This document shows, piece by piece, positions 37,791 through 47,844 of a stretch of 64,000 nt of DNA. The DNA is from Mycobacterium sp. GA-1841 (GTDB lineage Bacteria > Actinomycetota > Actinomycetes > Mycobacteriales > Mycobacteriaceae). The notes under the pieces are model-generated. The model had not been told where the DNA came from. It did not search any database and was given only the letters and a program-made list of their open reading frames with translations. Numbering within the stretch: position 1 is the stretch's first letter; every line of letters begins with the position of its first letter. A program made the translations under genes and the position numbers. The stretch spans positions 1 to 64,000 of the forward strand of contig NZ_MBEQ01000024.1 in NCBI RefSeq assembly GCF_001954135.1, read 5' to 3'.

Positions 37791-39293
37791 TCAGCCGCCG
37801 ACCTGCGGCAGCTCGTCGGCGGCAATCGAACAGGGCGTCTCGCCCTCCGACCCGGCCACTGGCATGGTCGCCGGCTCCGTCGGTGGATCGAGCGGTGGCG
37901 CCACAGCCGTTGCCGTCGGCAGTGGTTCTGGTGGTGTCTCAGGCGGGGCGACGGTGTCCGCCGTACCGGCGTCGTCCTGCCCCGGGTCGGCGGCGCTGTC
38001 GAGGGCGCCGTCGAGGGCAGCGGCCGCCTCGTCGCCGACATCGGGATCCTCGTCGGGGTCTTCGTCGCTGGTTTCGTCGTCCGCCAGATCTTCGTCGTCG
38101 GGCAGATCTTCGTCGTCGGGCAGATCGTCGTCGCCCGCCAGATCTTCGTCGTCGGGCACGTCCTCGGGCTCGTCAGCGAGCACGTCCTCTGGGTCGAACG
38201 GGTCGACGCTGTCACCGGCCACGCTGCCGGCATCCGATCCAATCAACCCGCCGAACATGTCGGCCAGGCGCTGTCCCAGATCCGCCAGGGGGCTTCCGGC
38301 CCCGAGACTTCCTGCACCGGGAAGTCCCGAGCCCCAACCGCCGGTTCCGGATCCGGTGGGCGCAATCGGGGCCGTCGGGTCGGCCGCCGCCGCCGGATCG
38401 AGCGCTGTCGGCGCCGCCGGGGCCGGAACGGGTGCAGCTGCGGGTACCACTGATGGTCCGGCGCCGGCAGGTGCGGCGGCCGGAATCGACGGCCCACCGA
38501 AGGGTGCATCTGGCGTATCCTGCGAAAAATGCTGTGGTGCAGGCGAATACCTCGGGTACTCGACAGAATCGAGCCGGGCGCCGATACCCGGTCGGGGACC
38601 CAGCTGCCCCGGCACCGCGAACACCGGCATCGGCGCGGAGCGGAGAGCCGCGAGCGCATCCTCATAGGCATCGGCCACCGCGGCGGTTCCGGTGCGCATG
38701 GCGCTCAACCAATCCCCACCGACGTGCTCGGCGACAAACGGCTTGACCTGTTGGTCGACCAGCTCGGCGGCCGTGTCGCGCTCCCCGACCCCGCTGCGCA
38801 CCGTCCGCGCCGCGGCCAACCAGGCCTCGCGCTGCGACGCACAGCGCTGCTCGATCTCGATCGCAGCCGAGACCTTGTCGTCAACCGCCTGCCACAACCG
38901 CTCACCGAGTCTCTCGAGCACCTCTGCCGCCGCCCGCACCGCCCCGGCCAGCTGCTCGGACACCTTGGCGTGGCCGGTCAGAAAGGTGCGCGAGGCCTCT
39001 GCCCCGCCGCCCTGCCAGGCGGCCGCCAACGCGTCGGCCTGGCCCCGCTGCAGCTGCAATGCCTGTTCAGCGACCGCTGCCGCCGCCACGAGCGCGGCTC
39101 GGTCGGCCTCGAGCGCATCCAGGTCCAGCCCATCCTCGGCCCAATACCGGTCGTACATCGCGGTGGGCGTGGCAGTCAGATCGGGATGTTGATAACCGAG
39201 CAGATGTGCCGCCCAGACGTATTCGGCCAGCGTGTCCACCGCGGGCAGCCCGTGCGCCAAACCCGTTGCCACGTCACGACTTCCGGACATCAC
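37791..39293 (-). CDS. Ala/Pro-rich acidic protein with WXG-type helical N-terminus (Rv3439c homologue)
   Basis: A 500-residue protein in three parts. The N-terminal helical region (about 1-230) contains WQG at 93-95 in a helix-turn-helix setting like WXG100 or larger type VII substrates. A Pro/Ala/Gly-rich stretch follows (about 245-350). A very acidic segment (about 365-420) carries four repeats of a DDEDLP-like unit, and the tail is Pro-rich. There is no signal peptide. The position between the F420 gene and glmM matches M. tuberculosis Rv3439c. It directly follows the 101-residue gene (stop codon abutting start GTG 39293), so the two are co-translated. Type VII export is inference. Confidence 0.7.
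   Translation of the reverse strand: MMSGSRDVATGLAHGLPAVDTLAEYVWAAHLLGYQHPDLTATPTAMYDRYWAEDGLDLDALEADRAALVAAAAVAEQALQLQRGQADALAAAWQGGGAEASRTFLTGHAKVSEQLAGAVRAAAEVLERLGERLWQAVDDKVSAAIEIEQRCASQREAWLAAARTVRSGVGERDTAAELVDQQVKPFVAEHVGGDWLSAMRTGTAAVADAYEDALAALRSAPMPVFAVPGQLGPRPGIGARLDSVEYPRYSPAPQHFSQDTPDAPFGGPSIPAAAPAGAGPSVVPAAAPVPAPAAPTALDPAAAADPTAPIAPTGSGTGGWGSGLPGAGSLGAGSPLADLGQRLADMFGGLIGSDAGSVAGDSVDPFDPEDVLADEPEDVPDDEDLAGDDDLPDDEDLPDDEDLADDETSDEDPDEDPDVGDEAAAALDGALDSAADPGQDDAGTADTVAPPETPPEPLPTATAVAPPLDPPTEPATMPVAGSEGETPCSIAADELPQVGG
38085..38156. repeat. Four tandem 18-bp units encoding an acidic repeat
   Basis: Units start at 38085, 38103, 38121 and 38139; the third has diverged. They lie within the Rv3439c-type gene and encode the DDEDLP-type repeat, so unit number could vary between strains. 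Confidence 0.85.
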
Positions 39294-39599
39294 TCAGCCC
39301 ACCCGGCCGGCGGCCAGCTCATCGGTGCTCACATAGCGGTCAGCGCAGAGCCGAAGCACCGCGGCGATCTCGCCGGCCGCTCGCGCCCACTGCTCCACGG
39401 CGTCGGCCAGGTCGTCGATACTGGACCGGACGGCTTCACCGTGGCCGACATGCTCCCGGCCGGCGGTGGCCCCGCCGAATACCGGCCGACTGAGCCGGAC
39501 ACGGGCGCCGCCCTGCAGCAGATCGCCGATCGCGTCGTATTGTTGCGCCGCGGCAAGCACGGCCGCGACATCGATACGGGCCGGGTCAAGTTGTCCCAT
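39294..39599 (-). CDS. Small EspC/WXG100-like protein (Rv3440c homologue)
   Basis: A 101-residue all-helical protein resembling EspC/DUF2580-type secretion targets. The two-helix pattern has AVEQWARAAGEIAAVLRLCADRY near the end. A YxxxD motif (YVSTD, 89-93) lies near the C-terminus, the general signal of type VII substrates. It sits immediately upstream of the larger WXG-type gene, as substrate pairs usually do, and 37 bases downstream of glmM. Matches Rv3440c by position. Secretion is inferred, not shown. Confidence 0.7.
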   Translation of the reverse strand: MGQLDPARIDVAAVLAAAQQYDAIGDLLQGGARVRLSRPVFGGATAGREHVGHGEAVRSSIDDLADAVEQWARAAGEIAAVLRLCADRYVSTDELAAGRVG

Positions 39600-39635
39600 G
39601 CCGGTTTAGACGCAGCCGGCCGGCGTCTGGTTCCC

Positions 39636-40976
39636 TCAGGCCGACTGGCCGCTGACCGAATCGGCCACCCGCACGGCCAACATCCGAGCCGTGTTCTCGT
39701 CGGCCGCCTCGACCATCACCCGAACCACCTGCTCGGTGCCCGACGGCCGCAACAGGATTCGGCCGGTATCGCCGAGTTCGGCCTCCGCCTCGGCCACCGC
39801 CGACTGCACGGACGGGGCCGTCGCCACCGCCGTCTTGTCCTCGACCGCGACATTGATCAGCACCTGCGGCAGGGTGCGCATCGGCTCGGCGAGTGCAGCC
39901 AACGAGGTGCGGGTGTGAGCCATCCGCGACATCAGCCGCAGGCCCGTGACGATGCCGTCACCGGTCGTGCCCAGACCCGGCAACACGATGTGACCGGACT
40001 GTTCGCCACCGAGCGAGTACTCACCGGCCCGCAGTTCCTCCAGGACGTAACGGTCCCCGACGCCGGTGGTGCGGACCTCGATCCCGGCCGCCCGCATGGC
40101 CAGATGTAATCCCAGGTTGCTCATCACGGTGGCCACCAGCGTGTTCGAGGCCAGCTCACCGGCCTCCTGCATCGCCAGCGCCAGCACCACCATGATCGCG
40201 TCCCCGTCGATCACCTGACCCGTGGCGTCCACGGCCAGGCAGCGGTCGGCATCGCCGTCGTGCGCGAGCCCCAGATCGGCGCCGTGCTCGATGACGGCGG
40301 CCCGCAATGTCTCCATGTGGGTGGACCCGCAGCCGTCGTTGATGTTGAGGCCGTTCGGTTCGGCGTTGATCGCGATGACGTTCGCCCCGGCAGCCCGGTA
40401 CGCCCGCGGAGCGGCCGCCCATGCCGCTCCGTGCGCGCAGTCGACCACGACGGTCAGCCCGTCGAGCCGCGTGGTCACAGCCTTGCCTGCGTGGCGCAGA
40501 TAGCGGTCCAGCGCATCTTCGGCGTCCAGGACCCGGCCGATACCGCCGCCCGTCGGGCGCTGCCCAGGGCCGGCATGCACGAGTTCCTCGATGCGGTCCT
40601 CGGCGGCGTCATCGAGCTTGTGCCCGCCCGGACCAAAGATCTTGATGCCGTTGTCGGGCATCGGGTTGTGCGACGCGGAGATCATCACCCCGAAGTCGGC
40701 GTCGTAAGCACTGGTCAGGTAGGCAACCGCGGGGGTCGGCAGCACGCCGACTCGCAGGGCGTCGACACCCTCGCTGGTGATGCCGGCGATCACGGCGGCT
40801 TCCAGCATCTCACCGCTGGCCCGCGGATCGCGTCCCACGACGGCCACCCGGCGGCGAGGCCCGGCGGAGCCGGCGAGTCGTCGCGCTGCCGCCGAACCGA
40901 GTGCAACTGCCAGTTCTGCAGTCAGATCACGATTGGCGACCCCGCGCACCCCATCGGTGCCGAACAGTCGAGCCAT
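39636..40976 (-). CDS. glmM: Phosphoglucosamine mutase GlmM
   Basis: Converts glucosamine-6-phosphate to glucosamine-1-phosphate for UDP-GlcNAc synthesis. The 446-residue alpha-D-phosphohexomutase has the phosphoserine loop SASHNP with catalytic Ser102, the metal loop DGDADR (about 242-247), the sugar loop GGEQSGH and the phosphate loop [12 protein letters not shown]. The start ATG 40976 ([12 protein letters not shown]) is universal in the family; upstream in-frame codons are excluded. It was annotated mrsA (Rv3441c) in M. tuberculosis. Confidence 0.97.
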   Translation of the reverse strand: MARLFGTDGVRGVANRDLTAELAVALGSAAARRLAGSAGPRRRVAVVGRDPRASGEMLEAAVIAGITSEGVDALRVGVLPTPAVAYLTSAYDADFGVMISASHNPMPDNGIKIFGPGGHKLDDAAEDRIEELVHAGPGQRPTGGGIGRVLDAEDALDRYLRHAGKAVTTRLDGLTVVVDCAHGAAWAAAPRAYRAAGANVIAINAEPNGLNINDGCGSTHMETLRAAVIEHGADLGLAHDGDADRCLAVDATGQVIDGDAIMVVLALAMQEAGELASNTLVATVMSNLGLHLAMRAAGIEVRTTGVGDRYVLEELRAGEYSLGGEQSGHIVLPGLGTTGDGIVTGLRLMSRMAHTRTSLAALAEPMRTLPQVLINVAVEDKTAVATAPSVQSAVAEAEAELGDTGRILLRPSGTEQVVRVMVEAADENTARMLAVRVADSVSGQSA

Positions 40977-41125
40977 GCTCTCAAACTTCTCATAATTGGC
41001 CGCCAGAAACACAACCGGCGAGGTCAGCGACCATGTCGGCGCGCAATCGATATCGCCTCGTGATCCCCGACGCAGATCACCGCCCGCACCTGGATCAGAT
41101 GCGGGCGGTGAGCGTGGCGAGCCGA

Positions 41126-41596
41126 TCAGCCGATCGGCGCGTCAGTGTCCTCGCTCGGGGCGGAACCCGGCGCCGGCGTCGACGTGGGCGACGTCGTGGT
41201 GGTCGGCGCGGTATCGCTCTCGTGGGGACCCGTGCCCTCGGTGTAGCTCGACGGCGTCGTACCGGCCTCGCCGGGGGCGGGTGCGGCCTCGTTCTGGCGG
41301 AAGCTCACGGCCCCGATCGTGTTGTCGCAGACGCTCTGCTCGGTGCCACTGGCATCGACCTTCTGCGCGGCCGATGTCACCGTGCCGGCATCGGTGTCGC
41401 ACACCTTGGCCGCCAATGCCGCGGCCGAGGAGACGTCGACGTCCTGAAGCACACCCGCCGAACCGACGGAGACGTCGACCTTGCCGTCCTGGGTGTCGGC
41501 GCCGGCCAGCCCCACACCGGCCGAGAAGAACAGCGCCCCTCCCATAGCGGCCCCTACCGTCACTCGCTTGAGGGTGTCGTTCTTCATCGAAAGCAT
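41126..41596 (-). CDS. Exported hypothetical protein with Thr/Pro-rich tail
   Basis: A 156-residue protein starting at ATG 41596 with AGAGGAG about seven bases upstream. A signal peptide (about 1-33, [20 protein letters not shown]) leads to a domain of about 65 residues with two cysteines and a Val/Ser/Asp-rich pattern. A Pro/Thr/Ser-rich tail ends in SEDTDAPIG. No known domain is seen. It lies between glmM and rpsI on the same strand. Confidence 0.7.
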   Translation of the reverse strand: MLSMKNDTLKRVTVGAAMGGALFFSAGVGLAGADTQDGKVDVSVGSAGVLQDVDVSSAAALAAKVCDTDAGTVTSAAQKVDASGTEQSVCDNTIGAVSFRQNEAAPAPGEAGTTPSSYTEGTGPHESDTAPTTTTSPTSTPAPGSAPSEDTDAPIG

Positions 41597-41811
41597 GCAG
41601 TGCTCCTCTCAGTCGGGAAGCGGTTCGGTCTGTTCCGAGCGCACACCAGCGCCCCCGCTTCACCTCCACGGGTTGCACGTTTTCCGAAGAACTCAAACCA
41701 AATTTTAATGATCGACGTCGGGACGCGGCCACATTGGAGTTCGCTGTGCAAGTTGTCGACACTGGTGATGTCGCCGGATACCCATTGCTGAGCCGGAGCG
41801 CAAAAAGTCAG

Positions 41812-41852
41812 AAAAAAACCGCCGGGCATGGGGACAACCCCATGCCCGGCGG
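41812..41852 (-). terminator. Strong intrinsic terminator downstream of rplM-rpsI
   Basis: A perfect 15-bp stem (41819-41833 with 41838-41852) closes an ACAA loop. On the minus strand it is followed by seven Ts (41812-41818), so it is a classical factor-independent terminator, unusual in form for mycobacteria. It starts 16 bases after the rpsI stop. Confidence 0.95.
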
Positions 41853-41868
41853 CCAAGACTCGAACAGA

Positions 41869-42353
<485 letters not shown>

Positions 42354-42357
<4 letters not shown>

Positions 42358-42797
42358 TGGGCCACCTGCTTGATCTCGTACGGAACCGGCTGCTGCGCGG
42401 CGTGCGGATGATCCGGACCGGCGTAGACCTTGAGCTTCTTCTGGATCTGCCGACCGAGCTTGGTGTGCGGCAGCATGCCGATGATCGCGTTCTCGACGAC
42501 GCGGGTCGGGTGCTTCTGCAACAGCTCGCCGATGGTCCGCTTGCGCAGACCGCCCGGGTAACCCGAGTGGCTGTAAGCGAACTTGTTGGTCAGCTTGTTA
42601 CCACTGACGGAAATCTTGTCGGCGTTGATGACGATGACGAAGTCGCCACCGTCGACATTCGGCGTGAATGTCGGCTTGTGCTTGCCGCGCAGCAGATTGG
42701 CAGCTGCCGCGGCGAGCCGGCCGAGCACCACGTCTTCGGCGTCGATGACATACCACTGACGCGTGGTGTCACCCGCCTTCGGCGTGTACGTAGGCAC
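42354..42797 (-). CDS. rplM: 50S ribosomal protein L13
   Basis: A 147-residue L13 with family signatures [28 protein letters not shown] and [33 protein letters not shown]. It is the first gene of the rplM-rpsI operon, overlapping rpsI by 4 bases. The start is ATG 42797. The 170 bases upstream hold no gene. In M. tuberculosis esxT lies directly upstream; here the catabolic island intervenes. Confidence 0.98.
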
Positions 42798-42967
42798 AGC
42801 GCTTACCTCTTCTTCTCGGGTTGAGTCCCGGAATGTCCCGGGTGCCGGTCAGGCAGGCGCTCTACGATGTCCCGGCGACCGACGTTGACCCGGGGACCGC
42901 GCCCAACAGAGCAGCGCACACCAACGGAGCAGCTTACCGGCGGGTGTCCGCGCAGGTCAAAACGCGA

Positions 42968-44233
42968 CTATGAGACCGAGTCCTGCTGATCAGGCACCAC
43001 AGTTCCGTCGGCCCGGTGCAGCGGGGCCTCCTTGCCGCCGGGCTCGATGTAGCCCTCGGTCGAGCATTCGTACAGGTCGCCCTGCTTCTTCTTCGGCTCG
43101 ATGAACATGGGATTGACCAGCCAGCGACCGTCGACGTTGTCGTACGCCGAGCACATCAGCTCGGTCTTGTTGCGGTTGAGCACCAGGCGCAGGGCGGTGG
43201 CATCGGTGAGGAAGGTGACGTCGGTGTCGGAGTCCCCCGCTCCGAAAGCCGCGCGCTTCGGCTCGGCCTGCTGCTCGAACGCAGCGGGCCCCTTGACTCC
43301 GAAGACGTCCTCGTTGACCCGGCATCGCTTGCCCTCGATGTACGGGATGGCCGTCTCACCGCCGCACGGCACCAGCTTCGACGTCAGCACATCACCGTCT
43401 CGCTCGGTGCGCACGCCCATCACCTTGTCCGGGGTGAAGCCGAGATCGGCCGCCCACACCCGCACCACCGGCTCGGCCGACGCAGAGATGATGCGAACGT
43501 CGAAACCGTTGGTGCGCAAAGTTTTCACCAGGTCTCGCATCTCTGGGTAGTACCGGACCCAGCCGGTCTCCTCGCCGCTGCCGACCTTCTGCTCGGTGCC
43601 TTCTGGCGCGGCGAGATTTTCCTTACGGGCAGCCTCGGCGAACCCGGTCAGTTCCGATTCACGCCAACCGGCCAGCATCTGCGCGGCCCACGCGTACGAC
43701 GGCTCGAACCGGCGGGCGTTGAACCCGGCGAAGGCCGGTTCGTCGGCCCGCGTCTCTCCGTCGGTGTACACCGACACCAGTTCGTCGGCACACCCGAGAT
43801 CGGTGTCGGTCGGCATCGGCTGGCCCGGAGTGGTTGCGGCGCAAGCCTTGCCGAGCGCTGCGGCGGCCTGCGGGGTGAGGTACGGGCTCGTGGTCTTCCA
43901 GTCGCCGCCGGCGGGTGCCCGCAACTTGCCGTTGCGCACCATCCAGAAGAACGTCGCGTCGCCGATGTCGTTCTTGACCACGGTGTTGTCCCAGTCGAAG
44001 AGCGCCAGCGGAGCGCCGTCGGCCACCGAGCCGTCCGCCCCACAGGTACCCAACTCCGCGAGCATCGCGTTGATCCGGTCCCGGTTGTCGCCGTACCAAC
44101 CGGGGCTGTCGACCAGAGTGCGACACGCGGGCGTTTGGGCAGCCGACGACTCTTCCGAGTCCTCGCTGGTACCGCACCCCGCCAGGGCGACCGTCGTCGC
44201 GGCGAGCAGAGACAGGACGGCACGTACGGTCAT
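42968..44233 (-). CDS. HAD-superfamily phosphatase lipoprotein of the ethanolamine operon
   Basis: A 421-residue lipoprotein. Its signal peptide ends in lipobox LAGC with Cys20 as the lipidated residue, so it acts outside the membrane. HAD motif I is DWDNT (Asp80, Asp82), motif II is in IISASAEPVV, and motif IV is GDSDTD, so catalytic residues are complete. The cap region resembles phosphoserine or phosphocholine-type phosphatases. It is the last gene of the eat-eutB-eutC operon, 13 bases after eutC. A role in freeing ethanolamine from phosphoethanolamine before uptake is an attractive inference; it has not been shown. Confidence 0.8.
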   Translation of the reverse strand: MTVRAVLSLLAATTVALAGCGTSEDSEESSAAQTPACRTLVDSPGWYGDNRDRINAMLAELGTCGADGSVADGAPLALFDWDNTVVKNDIGDATFFWMVRNGKLRAPAGGDWKTTSPYLTPQAAAALGKACAATTPGQPMPTDTDLGCADELVSVYTDGETRADEPAFAGFNARRFEPSYAWAAQMLAGWRESELTGFAEAARKENLAAPEGTEQKVGSGEETGWVRYYPEMRDLVKTLRTNGFDVRIISASAEPVVRVWAADLGFTPDKVMGVRTERDGDVLTSKLVPCGGETAIPYIEGKRCRVNEDVFGVKGPAAFEQQAEPKRAAFGAGDSDTDVTFLTDATALRLVLNRNKTELMCSAYDNVDGRWLVNPMFIEPKKKQGDLYECSTEGYIEPGGKEAPLHRADGTVVPDQQDSVS

Positions 44234-44246
44234 CGAGACTCCTGAT

Positions 44247-45020
44247 TCAGTTGAGCTGGGTCATGCGGGTCGGGTCGAGCTCCGAGGTTCGTGAGGTGTC
44301 CTTGAGGTCGACGCCGGAGCGGCCCAGGGCCAGCGCGCCGTCGACCAGGCCGGCTGCCACCCGGGCGGCCTCGGCATATCCCAGGCCGTCGGGCGGGTGG
44401 ATGTTGGAGATGCAGTTGCGGTCGGCGTCGGTGCGGCCGGGCATCGGCAGGTGGGTGAGGTAGATGCCGAGGCTGTCGGCGACGCTCAGGCCGGGCCGTT
44501 CCCCGATGATGACGAGCACGGTCCGCATCCGGGCCTGAGCTGCTATGTGGTCGCCGAGTGCGACGCGGGCCTGCGTGGCGATCACCGGCGGGGCCAGGGT
44601 GTGGCGGTCCTTGAGTGCGGCCACCAATTCGGTCAGCAGCGCAGCCCCGTGATGGGCCAGCGCCGTCGGCGACAAACCGTCGGCCAGCACGAAGCCGATG
44701 TCGGCCGGGGTTTCGGGCACCTGCATGCCGTCTTCGGGTGCCCGCCCCAGATCGGGGCGGCGCAGGTACTCGTCGCGGGAGGTGGCTTTACTGGTCACCA
44801 CGGTCGGCTCGCCGATACTTACTTCGAGGAGAGCTTCCCGGAGTCGATCGACCTCCAGCGGCACGTGCACCGCATCGCGAGCGGCGGCATGCGCGGCGGA
44901 CAGTTCCAGGACCCGTCGGGTGGGCAGGGCGTTGCCGGCCCGCCCCAACCCGATCCGGGCCTGGGTGGTCTTGCGCAGCTCATCCCAGAACTCTTGGACC
45001 GCAACCTCGTTCGAGCTCAT
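44247..45020 (-). CDS. eutC: Ethanolamine ammonia-lyase small subunit EutC
   Basis: Small subunit of the adenosylcobalamin-dependent enzyme that cleaves ethanolamine to acetaldehyde and ammonia. The 257-residue protein has the EutC signatures IGLGRAGNALPTRRVLEL, FVLADGLSPTALAHHG, IGERPGLSVADSLGIYLTH and DADRNCISNIHPPDGLGY. The start ATG 45020 overlaps eutB as ATGA. Confidence 0.97.
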   Translation of the reverse strand: MSSNEVAVQEFWDELRKTTQARIGLGRAGNALPTRRVLELSAAHAAARDAVHVPLEVDRLREALLEVSIGEPTVVTSKATSRDEYLRRPDLGRAPEDGMQVPETPADIGFVLADGLSPTALAHHGAALLTELVAALKDRHTLAPPVIATQARVALGDHIAAQARMRTVLVIIGERPGLSVADSLGIYLTHLPMPGRTDADRNCISNIHPPDGLGYAEAARVAAGLVDGALALGRSGVDLKDTSRTSELDPTRMTQLN

Positions 45021-46432
45021 CGCACCTCTGCCGAGGTCAGGGACCGCAGCACCGAACGCTCCAGGTCGAACGGGGTCAGCTTGCCGGTGTCGTCGACCAT
45101 GCCGACGCGGCGCAACCAGGCCTCGAACTCGGCGGCCGGCCGCAGCCCCAGCGTGCGCCGGGCGGTCAGCACGTCGTGGAACGACAGGCTCTGGTAGCCC
45201 AGCATCACATCGTCGGCGCCCGGCACGGTGATGACAAAGGCCACCCCCGCCGCCGCCAGCAACGTCAGCAGCGTGTCCATGTCGTTCTGGTCGGCCTCGG
45301 CGTGGTTGGTGTAGCAGACGTCGACGCCCATCGGCAGCCCCAGCAACTTGCCGCAGAAGTGGTCTTCCAACCCGGCCCGGATGATCTGCTTGCCGTCGTA
45401 GAGGTACTCGGGCCCGATGAATCCGACGACGGTATTGACCAGCAGCGGCTGCAGGTCGCGGGCCACCGCGTAGGCGCGGGCCTCCAAGGTCTGCTGATCC
45501 ACCGGCTTGCCGCCGACACCGAGGTGCGTCCCCGAACTCAGCACCGAACCCTGTCCTGTCTCCAGGTACATGACGTTGTCGCCGACGGTGCCTCTGTTGA
45601 GCGACCGCGCCGCATCGTTGCCTTCCCGCAACAGCTGCAGATTCACCCCGAACGCGGAGTTGGCCCCTTCGGTGCCCGCGATCGACTGGAAGATCAGGTC
45701 CACCGGCGCCCCGGCCTCGACCAGGCCGATCGTGGTGGTGACGTGCGACAGCACACAGGACTGCGCCGGGATGTCGTAGCGCGTGCGGATCGAGTCGAGC
45801 AGGTACAACAGGTCGGCGGTGGCTTGCGGCGAGTCGGTGGCCGGGTTGATCCCGATCACCGCGTCACCGCAGCCCAGCAACAGCCCGTCGAGCACCGCCG
45901 CGGCAATGCCACGCGGGTCATCGGTGGGATGGTTGGGCTGCAACCGGGTGGCCAGCGTGCCGCGGGCGCCGACCGTCGTGCGGAACGCCGCGGTCACCTC
46001 CGCGGCGGCCGACACCGCGATCAGATCCTGGTTGCGCATGATCTTGCTGACCGCCGCCACCATCTCCGGGGTCAGTCCCGGCGCGACAGTGGCCAGCCGC
46101 TCGGCGCTGTGATCGTGCGCGGTGGTGTCCATCAGCCAGTCCCGCAGCCCGCCGACCGTCAGATGTGAGATTTCCGAAAAGGCTTGGCGGTCATGGCTGT
46201 CCATGATCAGCCGGGTCACCTCGTCGGTGTCGTACGGCACCAGCTCCTCGTTGAGGAAGATGTCGAGCGGGAGGTCGGCGAGCACCCAGGCGGCGGCAGC
46301 GCGTTCACCGTCGTGCTCGGCCGCGCACCCGGCGAGCTGATCGCCCGAGCGCAGCGGGGTGGCCTTGGCCATCACCTCGACGAGCCCGTCGAAGCTGTAG
46401 GTCACCCCCGAAACCTGCTGGTGGTACTTCAT
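45017..46432 (-). CDS. eutB: Ethanolamine ammonia-lyase large subunit EutB
   Basis: Catalytic TIM-barrel subunit of ethanolamine ammonia-lyase, 471 residues, slightly longer than the enteric protein. Segments VMRNQDL-like (KIMRNQDLIAVSAAAEV), RLQPNHPTDD, GDAVIGINPATDS and FCGKLLGLPMGVDVCYTNHAEADQNDMDTLL are characteristic. It overlaps the permease gene upstream and eutC downstream (ATGA both times). The reactivating factor EutA, present in enteric operons, is not seen in this window. No eut microcompartment genes are nearby. Confidence 0.97.
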   Translation of the reverse strand: MKYHQQVSGVTYSFDGLVEVMAKATPLRSGDQLAGCAAEHDGERAAAAWVLADLPLDIFLNEELVPYDTDEVTRLIMDSHDRQAFSEISHLTVGGLRDWLMDTTAHDHSAERLATVAPGLTPEMVAAVSKIMRNQDLIAVSAAAEVTAAFRTTVGARGTLATRLQPNHPTDDPRGIAAAVLDGLLLGCGDAVIGINPATDSPQATADLLYLLDSIRTRYDIPAQSCVLSHVTTTIGLVEAGAPVDLIFQSIAGTEGANSAFGVNLQLLREGNDAARSLNRGTVGDNVMYLETGQGSVLSSGTHLGVGGKPVDQQTLEARAYAVARDLQPLLVNTVVGFIGPEYLYDGKQIIRAGLEDHFCGKLLGLPMGVDVCYTNHAEADQNDMDTLLTLLAAAGVAFVITVPGADDVMLGYQSLSFHDVLTARRTLGLRPAAEFEAWLRRVGMVDDTGKLTPFDLERSVLRSLTSAEVR

Positions 46433-47844
46433 TTCAATTCGCTCTCCGCTTCCGCGAGCATCGCGAACTCCTCATCGGGCGAGTTGGCCACCAGACGGTG
46501 GCGGCTGTACAGGGCGAAGTACAGCATGAACGCCGCGAACACCGCGAGACACAGACCGGCGGCCAGCGGGTTGACCAGGAAGGTCGCGATGAGCGCGACC
46601 ACCGCGACGATCAGCGCGAAGCCGGTCGTCACGACACCGCCCGGGGTGCGGTACGGCCGGGGCATCTCCGGCTCGCGGACCCGCAGCACGATGTGGCTGA
46701 TCATCATCAACACGTAGCTCAGTGCGGCGCCGAACACCGCCATGTTGAGGATCAGGTCCCCGTGGCCGGTCAGCGACAGCGCGAAGGCGACGACACCGGG
46801 GACGACCAGCGCCAGCGTCGGGGCCTTGCGCTTGTTGGTCACCGACAGCGAGGTGGGCAGGTACCCGGCGCGGGACAGCGCGAACGTCTGGCGGGAGTAG
46901 GCGTAGATGATCGAGAAGAAGCTGGCGATCAGACCGGCCAACCCGATGTAGTTGACGAGCCTGGCGGCCGTGCCGTCGCCGCCGAGCGCCTGCACCAGCG
47001 GATCGTCCACGGTCGACATCGCCTCGGCGCCACCGGCTCCGGTGGTCAGGAACAGCACCGTCACGCAGGTGACCACCAGGACGGTCATCGCGGCGATGAT
47101 GCCGCGCGGCACGTTGCGCTCCGGGTTGGCGGTTTCCTCGGCGGCCAACGGAACGCCTTCGACGGCCAGGAAAAACCAGATGGCGAACGGGATGGCGGCC
47201 CAGATGCCGAGGTAACCATGCGGCAGGAACGCCGACGACCCCAGTGCCGACGCGTCGGGAGCCATGTCGGTCAGGTTGGCGACGTCGAAGCTGCCGATGG
47301 CGCTCACGGCGAAGATCACCAGGCCGAGGATCGCGATGGCGGTGATGACGAACATCAACCGCAGCGCCTCGCCGACGCCGGCGAGGTGGATGCCGATGAA
47401 GAGGATGAACGCCGCCAGGTACACCCACCAGCCCTTGTGGATTCCGAACAGTCCCAGGGATTCGACATAGCCGCCGATGAACGTGGCGATGGCCGCTGGG
47501 GCGATCGAGTATTCGATCAGGATCGCCGTGCCGGTGGCGAAGCCGCCCCAGGGGCCGAGCGCCCGGCGGGCGAAGGTGTAGCCGCCGCCGGCTGCGGGCA
47601 GGGCCGAGGACAGTTCGGCCAATCCCAACACCATGCAGAAGTACATGGTGGCGATGATCGCCACGGCGATCAGCAGACCACCGAAGCCGCCCTGTTCAAG
47701 GCCGAAGTTCCAGCCCGAGAAATCGCCGGAGATGACGTAGCTGACGCCCAGGCCGGCCAGCAGCAGCCAGCCCGCACTTCCGGATTTGAGCTGACGCTTC
47801 TGCAGATAGTCAGCGCTCTCCAGGTGTTCTTCCACACCCGCCAT
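46429..47844 (-). CDS. eat: Ethanolamine permease
   Basis: APC-superfamily transporter of 471 residues with about 12 membrane helices, of the ethanolamine permease type. Signature stretches are GLAELSSALPAAGGGYTFARRALGPWGGFATG and EGVPLAAEETANPERNVPRG. The start is ATG 47844 (MAGVEEHLESADYLQKRQ) with GAAGGAG (47852-47858) seven bases upstream; the frame runs to 47955. It is the first gene of the operon, overlapping eutB by 4 bases. It would import ethanolamine for EutBC. Confidence 0.93.
   Translation of the reverse strand: MAGVEEHLESADYLQKRQLKSGSAGWLLLAGLGVSYVISGDFSGWNFGLEQGGFGGLLIAVAIIATMYFCMVLGLAELSSALPAAGGGYTFARRALGPWGGFATGTAILIEYSIAPAAIATFIGGYVESLGLFGIHKGWWVYLAAFILFIGIHLAGVGEALRLMFVITAIAILGLVIFAVSAIGSFDVANLTDMAPDASALGSSAFLPHGYLGIWAAIPFAIWFFLAVEGVPLAAEETANPERNVPRGIIAAMTVLVVTCVTVLFLTTGAGGAEAMSTVDDPLVQALGGDGTAARLVNYIGLAGLIASFFSIIYAYSRQTFALSRAGYLPTSLSVTNKRKAPTLALVVPGVVAFALSLTGHGDLILNMAVFGAALSYVLMMISHIVLRVREPEMPRPYRTPGGVVTTGFALIVAVVALIATFLVNPLAAGLCLAVFAAFMLYFALYSRHRLVANSPDEEFAMLAEAESELK

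Noticed and set aside
39608..39628. Hairpin after glmM as a terminator
   Set aside because: The stem is only 6 bp with no T-run, and the next gene begins 8 bases before it, so read-through is more likely.
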